A DNA stretch of 64,000 nt. Source: Clostridiaceae bacterium HFYG-1003 (GTDB taxonomy: Bacteria > Bacillota > Clostridia > Clostridiales > Clostridiaceae). A program made the position numbers and the translations under genes. This document shows positions 53,662 through 63,727 of this stretch, in pieces. The DNA lies in assembly GCA_024579835.1 (NCBI GenBank), contig CP102060.1:620001-684000 (forward strand). The letters are read 5' to 3'. Under the pieces are notes generated by a model, which worked only from the letters and a program-made list of their open reading frames with translations, made no database searches and was not told the DNA's origin. Within the stretch, counting starts at the first letter, position 1. Every line of letters begins with the position of its first letter.

Positions 53662-56301
53662 ATGGAAAACAAACAGTACGTATACCTTTTTACAGAAGGT
53701 AACGCCAAAATGAAAAACCTTCTCGGCGGCAAGGGCGCCAATCTGGCTGAAATGACCGGATTGGGGATCCCGATCCCCCAGGGGTTCACGGTAACAACGG
53801 AAGCTTGCAATAAGTACTACAATGACGGCCGAGTGCTGGCACAGGAAGTAAAAGAAGAGATCCGCAAAGCCATGGCAAACATTGAGGAAGTCACCGGAAA
53901 GACGTTCGGCGGACAGACCAATCCTCTCCTTGTTTCTGTACGTTCGGGAGCCAGAGCTTCCATGCCCGGCATGATGGATACCATCCTGAACCTGGGTCTG
54001 AATGACGAAACAGTTGAAGTACTGGCCCGTGAAACCGGAAATGAGCGCTTTGCTTATGACTCTTACAGAAGATTCATCCAGATGTTCGCGGACGTCGTTA
54101 TGGAAATCGAAAAGAAAAACTTCGAACATATCATGGATCACATGAAAGAAGCCAAGGGAGTTCATCTCGATACCGAGCTGGATGCCAACGACTTAAAGGA
54201 ACTGGTCAGAAAGTTCAAGGAATTCTACAGCCGCGCCAAGGGTCAGGAATTCCCGCAGGATCCGGAAGAGCAGCTGATTGAATCCGTCACTGCGGTTTTC
54301 CGTTCCTGGGACAATCCCAGAGCGAATGTCTACAGAAGACTCAATGACATTCCTTATTCCTGGGGTACAGCAGTCAACGTCCAGGCAATGGTCTTTGGAA
54401 ACAAGGGCGAAACATCAGGAACTGGCGTTGCCTTCTCCAGAAACCCATCCACGGGCGAAGACAAGATTTTTGCTGAATACCTGATGAATGCTCAGGGCGA
54501 GGACGTTGTTGCCGGAATCCGGACACCGTTCCCCATCGAAGAACTTAATAAGCAGATGCCTGAAGTTTACCAGCAGTTTGTCTCCATCGTTGACACGCTG
54601 GAAAAACATTATCGCGATATGCAGGATATGGAATTTACCATTGAAGAAGGCAAACTCTACTTCCTGCAGACCAGAAACGGCAAGAGAACTGCGCAGGCAG
54701 CACTCAAGATTGCGGTTGACCTGGTTGAAGAAGGACTCAACACGAAGGAAGAAGCACTCCTTAAGGTTGATCCCAAGCAGCTTGACACCCTTCTCCACCC
54801 GGCTTTCGATGAAGCTGCGATGCAGAATGCTCAGGTTATTGCACAGGGTCTGCCGGCTTCTCCCGGAGCCGCTACCGGAAAGATCGCATTCACTGCGGCT
54901 GAAGCCAAGGAACGTGTAGAAAAAGGCGAAAAGGTTATCTTGGTTCGTCTTGAGACTTCACCCGAGGATATCGAAGGCATGATTGCCGCTGAAGGAATTC
55001 TGACCGTTCGCGGCGGAATGACTTCTCATGCAGCGGTTGTTGCCAGAGGTATGGGAACCTGCTGCGTAGCCGGCTGTGGTTCCATTGTTGTCAACGAAGC
55101 CAACCGTACGGTTAAGGCTGGCGACAAGCTTTATACCGATCAGGATTACATCTCCCTGGACGGATCCACCGGAAATGTCTATGGCGCGCAGATTGCAACC
55201 GTTGATCCGGAAATCTCCGGTGATTTCGGAACCTTTATGAGCTGGGCTGATGAAGTTCGTGTTCTCAAGGTTCGCACCAATTCCGATACACCCCACGACA
55301 CCGAGCAGGCTGTCCGCTTCGGAGCGGAAGGAATCGGTCTGACCCGTACCGAGCACATGTTCTTCGGCGAAGATCGGATTCCGGCAATGCGCGAAATGAT
55401 CGTTTCCCGTACTGTGGAAGCCAGAAAGAAAGCCCTGGACAAAATCCTGCCGATGCAGAAAGCAGACTTCAAGGGCATCTATGAGGCATTGGAAGGCCGC
55501 CCGGCAACCATCCGCTTCCTGGATCCACCACTGCATGAATTCCTGCCCACCCATGAATCAGACATCGTGGCGTTGGCAAAAGACATGGAGATGGAAGTAC
55601 AGGAACTGAAGGATATCATCACTTCCCTTCATGAATTTAACCCGATGATGGGACACAGAGGATGCCGGTTGGCCGTTACCTATCCGGAAATCGCTGAAAT
55701 GCAGACCAGAGCGATCATCGAAGCAGCTCTGGAAGTGCGTAAGGAAAAGGGCTTGAACATCGTTCCGGAACTCATGATTCCGCTGGTTGGCGAAGTCAAG
55801 GAAATGAAGTACATCAAGGATATCGTTGTCCGCACTGCTGATTCCATCATCAAACAGTCCGGAGAGGACATGAAGTACAGCGTTGGTACCATGATTGAAA
55901 TCCCAAGAGCCGCCATCACGGCTGATGAGATTGCCCGGGAAGCTGAATTCTTCTCCTTCGGTACAAATGACCTGACTCAGATGACCTTCGGATTCTCCAG
56001 AGATGATGCAGGCAACTTCCTGAAGGATTACTATGAAAAGAAAATTTACGAATTTGATCCTTTCCAGAAAGTAGACCAGACCGGAGTTGGCCGTCTCGTA
56101 GAGATCGCTGTTGAGCTGGGCCGCAAGACCAGACCGGACATCAAGCTTGGCGTTTGCGGAGAACACGGCGGAGATCCATCTTCCGTTGAATTCTTCCACA
56201 AAACCGGACTTGACTATGTCTCCTGCTCACCGTTCCGTGTACCGCTTGCCAGACTGGCTGCTGCACAGGCGCAGATCAAGTTCCCCAGAGAAAAGAAATA
56301 A
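53662..56301 (+). CDS. ppdK: Pyruvate, phosphate dikinase
   Basis: An 879-residue enzyme that interconverts pyruvate, ATP and phosphate with PEP, AMP and pyrophosphate; in anaerobes it links PEP and pyruvate in glycolysis or gluconeogenesis. N-terminal ATP-grasp domain (LLGGKGANLAEMTGLGIPIPQ), swivelling domain with the phospho-His456 in GGMTSHAAVVARGMG, and C-terminal PEP/TIM-barrel domain with GCRLAVTYPEI, SFGTNDLTQMTFG and the catalytic CGEHGGDP. Full length. Codon use suggests high expression. Single gene between promoter and terminator. Confidence 0.98.
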   Translation: MENKQYVYLFTEGNAKMKNLLGGKGANLAEMTGLGIPIPQGFTVTTEACNKYYNDGRVLAQEVKEEIRKAMANIEEVTGKTFGGQTNPLLVSVRSGARASMPGMMDTILNLGLNDETVEVLARETGNERFAYDSYRRFIQMFADVVMEIEKKNFEHIMDHMKEAKGVHLDTELDANDLKELVRKFKEFYSRAKGQEFPQDPEEQLIESVTAVFRSWDNPRANVYRRLNDIPYSWGTAVNVQAMVFGNKGETSGTGVAFSRNPSTGEDKIFAEYLMNAQGEDVVAGIRTPFPIEELNKQMPEVYQQFVSIVDTLEKHYRDMQDMEFTIEEGKLYFLQTRNGKRTAQAALKIAVDLVEEGLNTKEEALLKVDPKQLDTLLHPAFDEAAMQNAQVIAQGLPASPGAATGKIAFTAAEAKERVEKGEKVILVRLETSPEDIEGMIAAEGILTVRGGMTSHAAVVARGMGTCCVAGCGSIVVNEANRTVKAGDKLYTDQDYISLDGSTGNVYGAQIATVDPEISGDFGTFMSWADEVRVLKVRTNSDTPHDTEQAVRFGAEGIGLTRTEHMFFGEDRIPAMREMIVSRTVEARKKALDKILPMQKADFKGIYEALEGRPATIRFLDPPLHEFLPTHESDIVALAKDMEMEVQELKDIITSLHEFNPMMGHRGCRLAVTYPEIAEMQTRAIIEAALEVRKEKGLNIVPELMIPLVGEVKEMKYIKDIVVRTADSIIKQSGEDMKYSVGTMIEIPRAAITADEIAREAEFFSFGTNDLTQMTFGFSRDDAGNFLKDYYEKKIYEFDPFQKVDQTGVGRLVEIAVELGRKTRPDIKLGVCGEHGGDPSSVEFFHKTGLDYVSCSPFRVPLARLAAAQAQIKFPREKK

Positions 56302-56326
56302 CTGAAACCAATCAGTTCTAATCCAT

Positions 56327-56370
56327 AAGATTCGCCGTCCCGGTACTGCAGAACCGGAACGGCGAATCTT
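56327..56370 (+). terminator. ppdK terminator
   Basis: Twelve-bp stem AAGATTCGCCGT / ACGGCGAATCTT with an inner CCGGT / ACCGG stem, then TATTC. Confidence 0.85.
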
Positions 56371-56626
56371 TATTCATTGAAAAAAGGAACCTAATTCTTC
56401 AAGACCGGCGAACCATTGGTCTTTAGGCTGACAAACCATTATCTGGGAGGTATTGAGCTGTGATCCACTGCTCCAAATTGACCGGTCGGGGTGAGCTGTT
56501 TCAGGCGGAAGGAGGAACCGTTGTCGACCCCCTCTCTGGGGGATTTATCAAGATTTGCTGTGTTTCTGTCTGAATTAGCATATAATAAAAATAACTATCG
56601 ATATTTCTGTGAATAAGAGGGCTCTC

Positions 56627-58444
56627 ATGAAATTAACTTCCCGCTTCCATAAATTAATGATCTTATTGACACTACTGGTCTTCTTTACCGGATGTCAGCC
56701 GGCAGCCCCTATATCCTCATCCAGGCTCCCTGAGACCTCAGGCGGGTCTGTCTCGGCTCCGGGTTCGACTGGAGCGTCAGGGACCGCTGCGGAGAGCTCT
56801 GGTGCATCCAGCCAGCCTGCCACGAAGACGCAGCCGACAGCCTGGTCAGAAGGGGACTTTCCCGATGGTTCAGTAATTGGCCGACGACTCCTGGGAACGA
56901 TTGGGTCTCTGCACCCACATCAGGTCCGACTGTCCTCGGAAGAAGAGTTGGCCCGGTACCTGTATGGCTCACTGTTTGTGATGACGGTGAATTCCGTTTC
57001 AGGGGAAGCGACCGCGGCTCCTTACCACGCATCCGCGGAGATTGCGGCAGAGGATGCAACTCATTTTCTGATCAAGCTGCGCTCTGGCATGACTTTTTCA
57101 GATGGCAGCTCCATTACTGCTGACGACTACGCAGCCGCCATGCAGAGCCTGCTGGATCCGAAACAGGCATTGGATGCGGGAGCGCGATTTTTGACACAGC
57201 TGCCTATTTTGAATGGAAAATCATTTTTCAGCGGCAGCCTGTCATCTTACGCGCAGGTCGGATTCCAGGCGGTTGATGATTTGACGCTGCGGCTTACACT
57301 GGACCAGCCGATGAAAATTGATGAGATCCAGGTTCGCCTGACTACGCCTTTTCTGGTGCACTCCAGCCTGGACAAAGGCGATGGCTGGAAAGAGCTGATC
57401 TGCTCCGGACCCTATGTGATTGAGAATTACACCCCGGGAGCCGGGCTTCGCCTGAAGCGGCGGGAGGACCCAGCACTTGATCCGGTTCATGCGGCTTACT
57501 TTACTCAGGACTACCTCGTCTTGCGGATCTATGCATCCAGAACGCAGGCAATGGAAGCATTCCGGGCCGGGACTCTGGATCTTTTACCGGTGTCCGGGGC
57601 GAATTATAAGCAGTTGAAGAATGACCCGAACCTTCAGATTGCCCCATCCAGTACAGTCTGGGGAATCTATTTAAACCTGACATCCGAGAAGTCAGCTTTG
57701 CTCCGGGATCCGGACTTCCGTCAAACCCTGTACTTGGGAACAGACCGAACCGGAATCGCGGTCGGACTGTTCGGCAGTTATCGCTCCTGTTCCGGGTTTT
57801 TGGGACCGATTTCTAAAGTGGAACTTAACGGGAGGCGAACAACCTTCCGCAAGACGGCCCAGGGCAAGAAAAATGTGGACCAGGCCAATGTCTTCGACCC
57901 CAATAAGGCAGGGACGATGGCAGAAGCTGTGATTGCCCGGTCAAAACCTGAAGAGCTGGAGCTACTGATTCCGGCTGGAGATGAGCAGATGCTGGCGATG
58001 GGGGAACTGTTGAAATCAGGCTGGGAACAGCTGTTTTCAGGGAAACTCACCATTCGAATCACTGCTCTGCCCTTGCAGCAGCTGTATGACCGGCTGCAGA
58101 AAGGCGAATATGATATGGGGTTTGGCGGAATGGGTCAGGATCCGCTGGATCCATGGAACTCCCTGGCAGCCTTTGGCAGTGCTTACCCCGGCAAACTGGA
58201 TCGCTGGATGAACCAACGGTTTGACGACCTGCTGACAGCTTCGACCGGTAAAGGAACTGCCGATCCTGCGCTGCGCCTGAATCAGCTGGCCGAAATGGAA
58301 TCCCTTCTGCTCAGGGATCTGCCCATGCTGCCCCTGTTTGTGGATGATACAGCCTGGCTGGTCAGCGACCGGGTGGAACTGCCGGCCGGGGAGTATGTCC
58401 CGGGCGTCGGGTTTGGCCTGGATCAGGCTGCTTTCAAAAAATAA
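56627..58444 (+). CDS. Orphan peptide-binding lipoprotein (family 5 solute-binding protein)
   Basis: A 605-residue solute-binding protein. Lipobox LVFFTGC with Cys23, then a Ser/Gly/Thr-rich linker to about residue 70. The binding domain shows GTIGSLHPHQ, FSDGSSITADDYAAAM, GPYVIENYTPG and a C-terminal MLPLFVDDTAWLV. ATG 56627 with AGAGG upstream; a GTG at 56609 is in frame but has no site. TATAAT at 56581-56586. It has no permease or ATPase next to it, so it may feed the opp system at 40-47 kb or serve another transporter. Confidence 0.85.
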   Translation: MKLTSRFHKLMILLTLLVFFTGCQPAAPISSSRLPETSGGSVSAPGSTGASGTAAESSGASSQPATKTQPTAWSEGDFPDGSVIGRRLLGTIGSLHPHQVRLSSEEELARYLYGSLFVMTVNSVSGEATAAPYHASAEIAAEDATHFLIKLRSGMTFSDGSSITADDYAAAMQSLLDPKQALDAGARFLTQLPILNGKSFFSGSLSSYAQVGFQAVDDLTLRLTLDQPMKIDEIQVRLTTPFLVHSSLDKGDGWKELICSGPYVIENYTPGAGLRLKRREDPALDPVHAAYFTQDYLVLRIYASRTQAMEAFRAGTLDLLPVSGANYKQLKNDPNLQIAPSSTVWGIYLNLTSEKSALLRDPDFRQTLYLGTDRTGIAVGLFGSYRSCSGFLGPISKVELNGRRTTFRKTAQGKKNVDQANVFDPNKAGTMAEAVIARSKPEELELLIPAGDEQMLAMGELLKSGWEQLFSGKLTIRITALPLQQLYDRLQKGEYDMGFGGMGQDPLDPWNSLAAFGSAYPGKLDRWMNQRFDDLLTASTGKGTADPALRLNQLAEMESLLLRDLPMLPLFVDDTAWLVSDRVELPAGEYVPGVGFGLDQAAFKK

Positions 58445-58507
58445 ACCGATAAAATCGGACGGTTGCGGTCATAATAGAACAAACCATTGTTGATGGGAGG
58501 GATGACA

Positions 58508-59530
58508 TTGAACATCAGAGAACGGATTGAACACAATGAGAATCTGATTCTGATCCCCGAGGCGGTTCACTCCAGGGATTCTCTCGGGCGGGAGCGTCCG
58601 GAACCTCTGGATGACTTTCGGACCTGCTTCATGATCGACCGGGATCGGATCATCCACTCCAAATCCTTTCGCCGGCTCAAGCATAAGACTCAGGTCTACA
58701 TTCGTTCTACGGGTGACCATTACCGGACTCGTCTGACCCATACCCTGGAAGTCAGTCAGATCGCCCGAACCATTGCCCGTGGGCTGGCGGTGAACGAGGA
58801 TCTGGTGGAAGCCATTACCCTTGGTCATGATATCGGTCACGTGGCATTTGCACATAACGGGGAAGATATTCTCAACCAGCTGCTGCCTGGCGGATTTCGC
58901 CACTTTGAGCAGAGTGTCCGAGTGCTGACTCGCCTGGAACGGGATGGGAAGGGTTTGAACCTGACGCGGGAAGTCCTGGACGGTGTGCTGAAGCATTCAG
59001 GACTGGGCGGCAAGGTGGCTGTATCGAGTCTGGAAGCGCAGATTGCGAAATACGCGGATAAAATTGCCTACGTCAATCATGACATTGATGATTCCATACG
59101 GGCCGGGATGATGGATCCCGAAGATGTACCGCAGGAATTTCTGGATGTTCTGGGACCGACTCACTCCAAGCGGATTGACACTCTGGTGCGGGACTGCGTC
59201 ACTGCTACCACCGCTGAGATCGCTCAGGGGAATTTGCTGGTTCGACTCAGTCCGGCGGTGGGGGATGCTCTCATCGGACTGCGCCGGTTCATGTTTGAGA
59301 ATATCTATCTGGGTCCGGCTCAGACCAGGGAAAAGGATAAAGCGCAGTTCATCATCAGTAATCTGTTTGAGCATTATATGAGCCACGAAGAAGAACTCCC
59401 GACACTCTACCGGGAAATCATGGCTGAGGAAGGTCGGGAAAGAGCGGTGGCGGATTATATTGCCGGGATGACGGACGATTTTGCCACCTCGGTCTTCCAA
59501 CAGATTTTCATTCCTGGCTTCACACTTTAA
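58508..59530 (+). CDS. dgt: dGTP triphosphohydrolase-like protein
   Basis: A 340-residue HD-domain dNTPase. Metal-binding HD motif: HYRTRLTHTLEVSQIART and LGHDIGHVAFAHNGEDIL (in the common form HDLGHPPFGH). Also KSFRRLKHKTQVY near the N-terminus and AQIAKYADKIAYVNHDIDD. Start is probably TTG 58508 since GGGAGG ends eight bases upstream at 58500; ATG at 58502 is too close to it. Conserved position just before dnaG in clostridia. Confidence 0.92.
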   Translation: MNIRERIEHNENLILIPEAVHSRDSLGRERPEPLDDFRTCFMIDRDRIIHSKSFRRLKHKTQVYIRSTGDHYRTRLTHTLEVSQIARTIARGLAVNEDLVEAITLGHDIGHVAFAHNGEDILNQLLPGGFRHFEQSVRVLTRLERDGKGLNLTREVLDGVLKHSGLGGKVAVSSLEAQIAKYADKIAYVNHDIDDSIRAGMMDPEDVPQEFLDVLGPTHSKRIDTLVRDCVTATTAEIAQGNLLVRLSPAVGDALIGLRRFMFENIYLGPAQTREKDKAQFIISNLFEHYMSHEEELPTLYREIMAEEGRERAVADYIAGMTDDFATSVFQQIFIPGFTL

Positions 59531-59547
59531 ATTGTCTGTGCTATAAT
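59519..59547 (+). promoter_or_regulatory. dnaG-rpoD promoter
   Basis: TTCACA, 17-base spacer, TATAAT (59542-59547), the -35 box lying in the last codons of dgt. It gives a leader of about 58 bases to dnaG. Confidence 0.75.
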
Positions 59548-59611
59548 ATATATTTGGCGGGTTATACTATGTCGACGACCATCGGCACCGTCCGATGGCG
59601 CCTGGAGAACC

Positions 59612-61354
59612 ATGAAATTCATACCGGAAGCAATTATCGAACAAATCAAAGAACAAAGTGACATCGTCGAAATCGTTCAGGAAAAAGTACGACTGAAGCG
59701 GACCGGAGCCAACTATACCGGTCTTTGTCCCTTTCATTCGGAAAAAACGCCGTCCTTCAGTGTGTCCAGAACCAAGCAGATTTATAAATGCTTCGGCTGC
59801 GGCGAAGGGGGTAATGTCTTCACGTTCTTGATGAAGACGCAGAATCTGACTTTTGATGAAGCGGTGCGTCATTTAGCCCAGCGTTCCGGCATCGAGATCC
59901 CGGAGGAGAACGAAGAGCAGGCCGACCAGAGGCAGGCTCGGGAAACCCTGGAAAACATCAACCGAACGGCCGCACGCTTCTATTTTGATCACCTGCGTCA
60001 GAATCCAGCCGCCAGAGATTATTTTCTGAAGCGGGGAATTACTCCGGAAACCATGACTCGCTTTGGGCTGGGGTATGCTCCGGATTCCTGGGATGCCCTT
60101 TACCGGCACTTGATTCAGAAAGGCTTTCAGGATGCCGATATCAAGGCCTCCGGTCTGATGTCCGGCATGGACCGGGGAAAATGCTATGACCGGTTTCGCA
60201 ACCGGCTGATCTTTCCCGTATTCGATCCGAGGGGCCGCATCACCGGATTTGGCGCCAGAGTGCTGGACGATTCCAAGCCCAAGTACCTCAACTCACCCGA
60301 GACGCTGCTGTTCCATAAAGGAACCAACCTGTACGGCATGAACTTCTTCCTGAAGAAAATGGCCAGGGATGAAAGTACTCTGCTGATCGTAGAAGGCTAC
60401 ATGGACTGCATTGCGCTCCACCAGGCCGGAATTCATCAGGCCGTGGCTGCCCTGGGAACAGCGCTGACTCCGATTCAGGCCCGTCTGATGAAGCGATATG
60501 TCAAGCGCGTCATCACCGCCTTCGATGCCGATACGGCGGGTCAGCAGGCCACCCTGAGGGGACTGGAGATCCTGGTTCATGAAGGGTTTGAAGTCCGGAT
60601 TCTTCTGATCCCGGACGGCAAAGATCCGGATGAGTACATCCGAACTCATGGCCGGGAAGCGTTTCTGAAACTGATGGAGAAAGCACTATCCCTGACCGAA
60701 TTTCAGATCAATCTGGCCAAAGAAGGACTGGATCTTTCCCGGGAAGAGGACAAAGTAACTTATTTTAAGAATTTGGCACCGGTGCTGGAAAAGTTGACTG
60801 GGATCGAAAAGGATATCTGGGTTGGCAAGCTGGCCGATGAGACTGGTGTCTCCCGCGAAGCCATCTCGTCCATGGTTCATTCCGGCTACGACCGTAAGCT
60901 CTGGATGAGCTCGAGCCGTCCGGCCGGGTTTGTGGAATCGGGGCATCGCAAGGCTCAGCGTTACTTACTCAAACTGATGGCTCAGGGATATGACGAGGTA
61001 GGGCGAAATATCCAGGTCGAGGAGCTCACAGGACGGTCCCACCAGAAGATTTTCGAACTGCTGTTAGCATACGATGGAGACAATGCCAACGCATTTTTGA
61101 TGTCGCAGCTGACTCAGGTGGAGGACCAGTCGGAATGGGCGCAGATCTATGGCATATCGGATCTGCCAGCGGATATTGAAGTGGATCGTTTGATTACGGA
61201 CTATATCCGGACCGTTCGTTATTACAATTTAAAGGCAAGAAAAAATGCCATGGTAAAAGAAATTGAAGTCCTGGAAAAAGAAGGCAGACTGGCTGAGTCG
61301 TTGGAAGCAGTCCGCGAGCTTTTGGAGATCCAGAAGGAACTTGGAGGTAAATAG
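59612..61354 (+). CDS. dnaG: DNA primase
   Basis: A 580-residue primase that makes RNA primers at the replication fork. N-terminal zinc finger CPFHSEKTPSFSVS and KCFGCGEGGNVF, RNA polymerase domain with FGARVLDDSKPKYLNSPET, TOPRIM with LLIVEGYMDCIAL and AFDADTAGQQA, and a C-terminal helicase-binding region. Start 59612 with GGAG upstream. rpoD begins directly after the stop codon. Confidence 0.97.
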   Translation: MKFIPEAIIEQIKEQSDIVEIVQEKVRLKRTGANYTGLCPFHSEKTPSFSVSRTKQIYKCFGCGEGGNVFTFLMKTQNLTFDEAVRHLAQRSGIEIPEENEEQADQRQARETLENINRTAARFYFDHLRQNPAARDYFLKRGITPETMTRFGLGYAPDSWDALYRHLIQKGFQDADIKASGLMSGMDRGKCYDRFRNRLIFPVFDPRGRITGFGARVLDDSKPKYLNSPETLLFHKGTNLYGMNFFLKKMARDESTLLIVEGYMDCIALHQAGIHQAVAALGTALTPIQARLMKRYVKRVITAFDADTAGQQATLRGLEILVHEGFEVRILLIPDGKDPDEYIRTHGREAFLKLMEKALSLTEFQINLAKEGLDLSREEDKVTYFKNLAPVLEKLTGIEKDIWVGKLADETGVSREAISSMVHSGYDRKLWMSSSRPAGFVESGHRKAQRYLLKLMAQGYDEVGRNIQVEELTGRSHQKIFELLLAYDGDNANAFLMSQLTQVEDQSEWAQIYGISDLPADIEVDRLITDYIRTVRYYNLKARKNAMVKEIEVLEKEGRLAESLEAVRELLEIQKELGGK

Positions 61355-62464
61355 ATGGTAGGCAGCATTAACAAAAAAATTGATTTGGACAAGGCAGAGG
61401 ACATGGATCGGGATTTTCTCAATTCCATTGTCAATCGACTGCTGGACAAGGCGAAGAAGACTCATTCGCTCAACTACGCCGAAATCAATGATGAACTGGA
61501 AGATGTAGAAGTCACCCCGGCCCAGATCGAGCGGATCTATGAAGGGCTTGAAGCCATGGGGGTTGAAGTCATCCAGGAGAGCAAGGATGAGGAAACGGAA
61601 GAGGAAGAAGTCGATCTGTCTGTTCCGGAAGGAATTTCCATCGATGATCCGGTTCGGATGTACCTCAAGGAAATCGGAAAAGTATCGCTGCTGACCTCCG
61701 AGCAGGAAGTGGAGCTGGCCAAGCGGATTGAAGCCGGAGATGAAGTGGCCAAGCAGAAACTGGCGGAAGCCAACCTGAGACTGGTTGTTTCCATCGCCAA
61801 GCGCTACGTTGGGCGGGGAATGCAGTTCCTTGACCTGATTCAGGAAGGCAACCTGGGTCTGATCAAAGCGGTGGAGAAGTTTGACTTCACCAAGGGCTTT
61901 AAATTCTCAACCTACGCCACCTGGTGGATCCGGCAGGCAATTACCCGTGCCATTGCGGATCAGGCCAGAACCATCCGGATTCCGGTGCACATGGTGGAGA
62001 CCATCAATAAGCTGATCCGGATTGAGCGACAGCTGATTCAGGAACTGGGCCGGGCTCCGCAGCCGGAAGAAATCGCCAAAATGATGGACATGCCGGCCGA
62101 TAAGGTGCGGGAAATCATGAAAATCGCTCAGGAACCCGTTTCTCTGGAAACACCGATTGGCGAAGAAGAAGATTCCCATCTGGGGGACTTCATTGAGGAT
62201 CATGACGCGCCGGCGCCCGCGGAAGCAGCAGCCTTCACCATGCTCAAGGAACAGCTCATGGGCGTGCTTGACACTCTGACACCACGGGAAGAAAAAGTGC
62301 TGCGCCTTCGGTTTGGCCTGGATGACGGTCGGGCCAGAACCTTGGAAGAGGTCGGCAAGGAGTTCAACGTAACTCGCGAGCGGATTCGGCAGATTGAAGC
62401 GAAAGCGCTGCGCAAACTGAGGCACCCATCGCGGTCCAAGAAGCTGAAGGATTACCTGGACTAG
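61355..62464 (+). CDS. rpoD: RNA polymerase primary sigma factor
   Basis: A 369-residue housekeeping sigma factor (SigA). Short region 1.1 (to about residue 80), region 1.2 [17 protein letters not shown], region 2 with [19 protein letters not shown] and [20 protein letters not shown], region 3 ([19 protein letters not shown]), and region 4 with [17 protein letters not shown] and [20 protein letters not shown]. The -10 and -35 boxes in this window fit it. Adjacent to dnaG with GGAGGT inside the dnaG end. Confidence 0.98.
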   Translation: MVGSINKKIDLDKAEDMDRDFLNSIVNRLLDKAKKTHSLNYAEINDELEDVEVTPAQIERIYEGLEAMGVEVIQESKDEETEEEEVDLSVPEGISIDDPVRMYLKEIGKVSLLTSEQEVELAKRIEAGDEVAKQKLAEANLRLVVSIAKRYVGRGMQFLDLIQEGNLGLIKAVEKFDFTKGFKFSTYATWWIRQAITRAIADQARTIRIPVHMVETINKLIRIERQLIQELGRAPQPEEIAKMMDMPADKVREIMKIAQEPVSLETPIGEEEDSHLGDFIEDHDAPAPAEAAAFTMLKEQLMGVLDTLTPREEKVLRLRFGLDDGRARTLEEVGKEFNVTRERIRQIEAKALRKLRHPSRSKKLKDYLD

Positions 62465-62474
62465 GTTCCAGCCG

Positions 62475-62504
62475 AAAAAGACTGCCTCCGGGCAGTCTTT
62501 TTTT
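62475..62504 (+). terminator. rpoD terminator
   Basis: AAAGACTGCC / GGCAGTCTTT with loop TCCG, then a run of T. Confidence 0.92.
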
Positions 62505-62590
62505 AGCGGACACAATTCATTGATTTGAAACAATTGACGGGGCAGGGACCCCGGCCTGAAATGGTATAATGGAACAGCGGAGGGATCACC

Positions 62591-63466
62591 ATGGAATACG
62601 TACCGGAGAAAAACAATATACGAATCTTTATCACGGCGGGGCTCATGTTTATTGACCTGGTCGTCATCGCTCTGTTCCTGATTGCCCATTCAGTCAGCAT
62701 CAAAGGACTGTTAGTCTTTTTATTCCTCCTGCTAAATCTGTATGGAGGATATTTTCTCATCCTTCTGGGCTCCCTGAAGTTCCATTTATCGGCCGAGGAA
62801 TTTGCGATTTCCGGAGCTTTTGACATGAAACGGACCCGGATTCCGATCAGTGAAATCACCTGCTGGTCCCGGCGAATCACTTTGCTTGAAAATGTGGGAG
62901 CCAGTCTGCACACGGCTCGATTCGCTCTGGGGAAGGGGTTGGACAGCAACGGCGACTCCGCGGATTTGTTTATCACTTCTTCCAAGAAGGCGATTTTTCT
63001 GAAGACGAAACGGGGCAATTACGGTATTTCTCCGGAGCTGGCCGACGAATTCATTGAACAGTTAAAAGAACTGGGCATTCCCCAAATGTTGGGGAATGAA
63101 CGATCCTATATGAAATCAGATGACAATCAGGGACGATCTCCGCTGAATCAGCTGATGCTGTACGGCATTCTGCTCACGGTCATCCTGCTGCTGCTGCCGG
63201 TACTGATGTATCTGATGAACCTCCTGCCGGCCTGGATTCCTCAGGGAATGAACCGGTACATTACTCAAAATGCCTACCTGGAAACCGTCATTACGAAAGG
63301 GCTGCTGGTTTTACTGCTGAATCTGATGTCGTATGGCATCGTCGCTCTGCTCTCCACCTCTCAGGGCAAGTTCTATTATCGGATTATGTATGTGCCGTTG
63401 GCTATGGTTGTAACATTGCTGTTCCTGGAGATCAACACCCACCTGAATATTCTGCTTAATTTCTAA
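62591..63466 (+). CDS. Membrane protein of unknown function
   Basis: A 291-residue protein with membrane helices at about 10-32, 38-60, 185-210, 232-255 and 262-285. The central part (65-165) is a soluble beta-rich domain with ISEITCWSRRITLLENV and AIFLKTKRGNYGISPELADEFIEQL, which resembles bacterial PH-like domains of membrane proteins; this is a weak resemblance. ATG 62591 with GGAGGG upstream and a TATAAT box at 62564. Lies between rpoD and trmK as a single gene. Confidence 0.6.
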   Translation: MEYVPEKNNIRIFITAGLMFIDLVVIALFLIAHSVSIKGLLVFLFLLLNLYGGYFLILLGSLKFHLSAEEFAISGAFDMKRTRIPISEITCWSRRITLLENVGASLHTARFALGKGLDSNGDSADLFITSSKKAIFLKTKRGNYGISPELADEFIEQLKELGIPQMLGNERSYMKSDDNQGRSPLNQLMLYGILLTVILLLLPVLMYLMNLLPAWIPQGMNRYITQNAYLETVITKGLLVLLLNLMSYGIVALLSTSQGKFYYRIMYVPLAMVVTLLFLEINTHLNILLNF

Positions 63467-63580
63467 TGAGAGTCTGCGGAAAACCAGCTGAATGTCTGTT
63501 CAACTGCGGTCGACCGAAGTGACGGCTGCTCATCCAGCAAACAGAGCAAAAATTAAAATAACCAGATTCAGAGCTAACCG

Positions 63581-63667
63581 GAAGAGCTGAGCTCACGGTT
63601 GATTGGCCTAACAGAGCACACAGCAAACTGGCAGAGTCGAGCTCACGGTTGACCGGCAGAACAGAGA
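63581..63667. repeat. Imperfect direct repeat upstream of trmK
   Basis: Two copies of about 37 bases (63581-63617 and 63631-63667) sharing GAGCTCACGGTTGA and AACAGAG. They are in the 260-base spacer before trmK, which has no other feature I can support. Confidence 0.6.
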
Positions 63668-63727
63668 CTTGGAATGAATCCCTGATTAACTTATGAATTA
63701 AAATACACTTGAAAGTAGAGATAGAAT

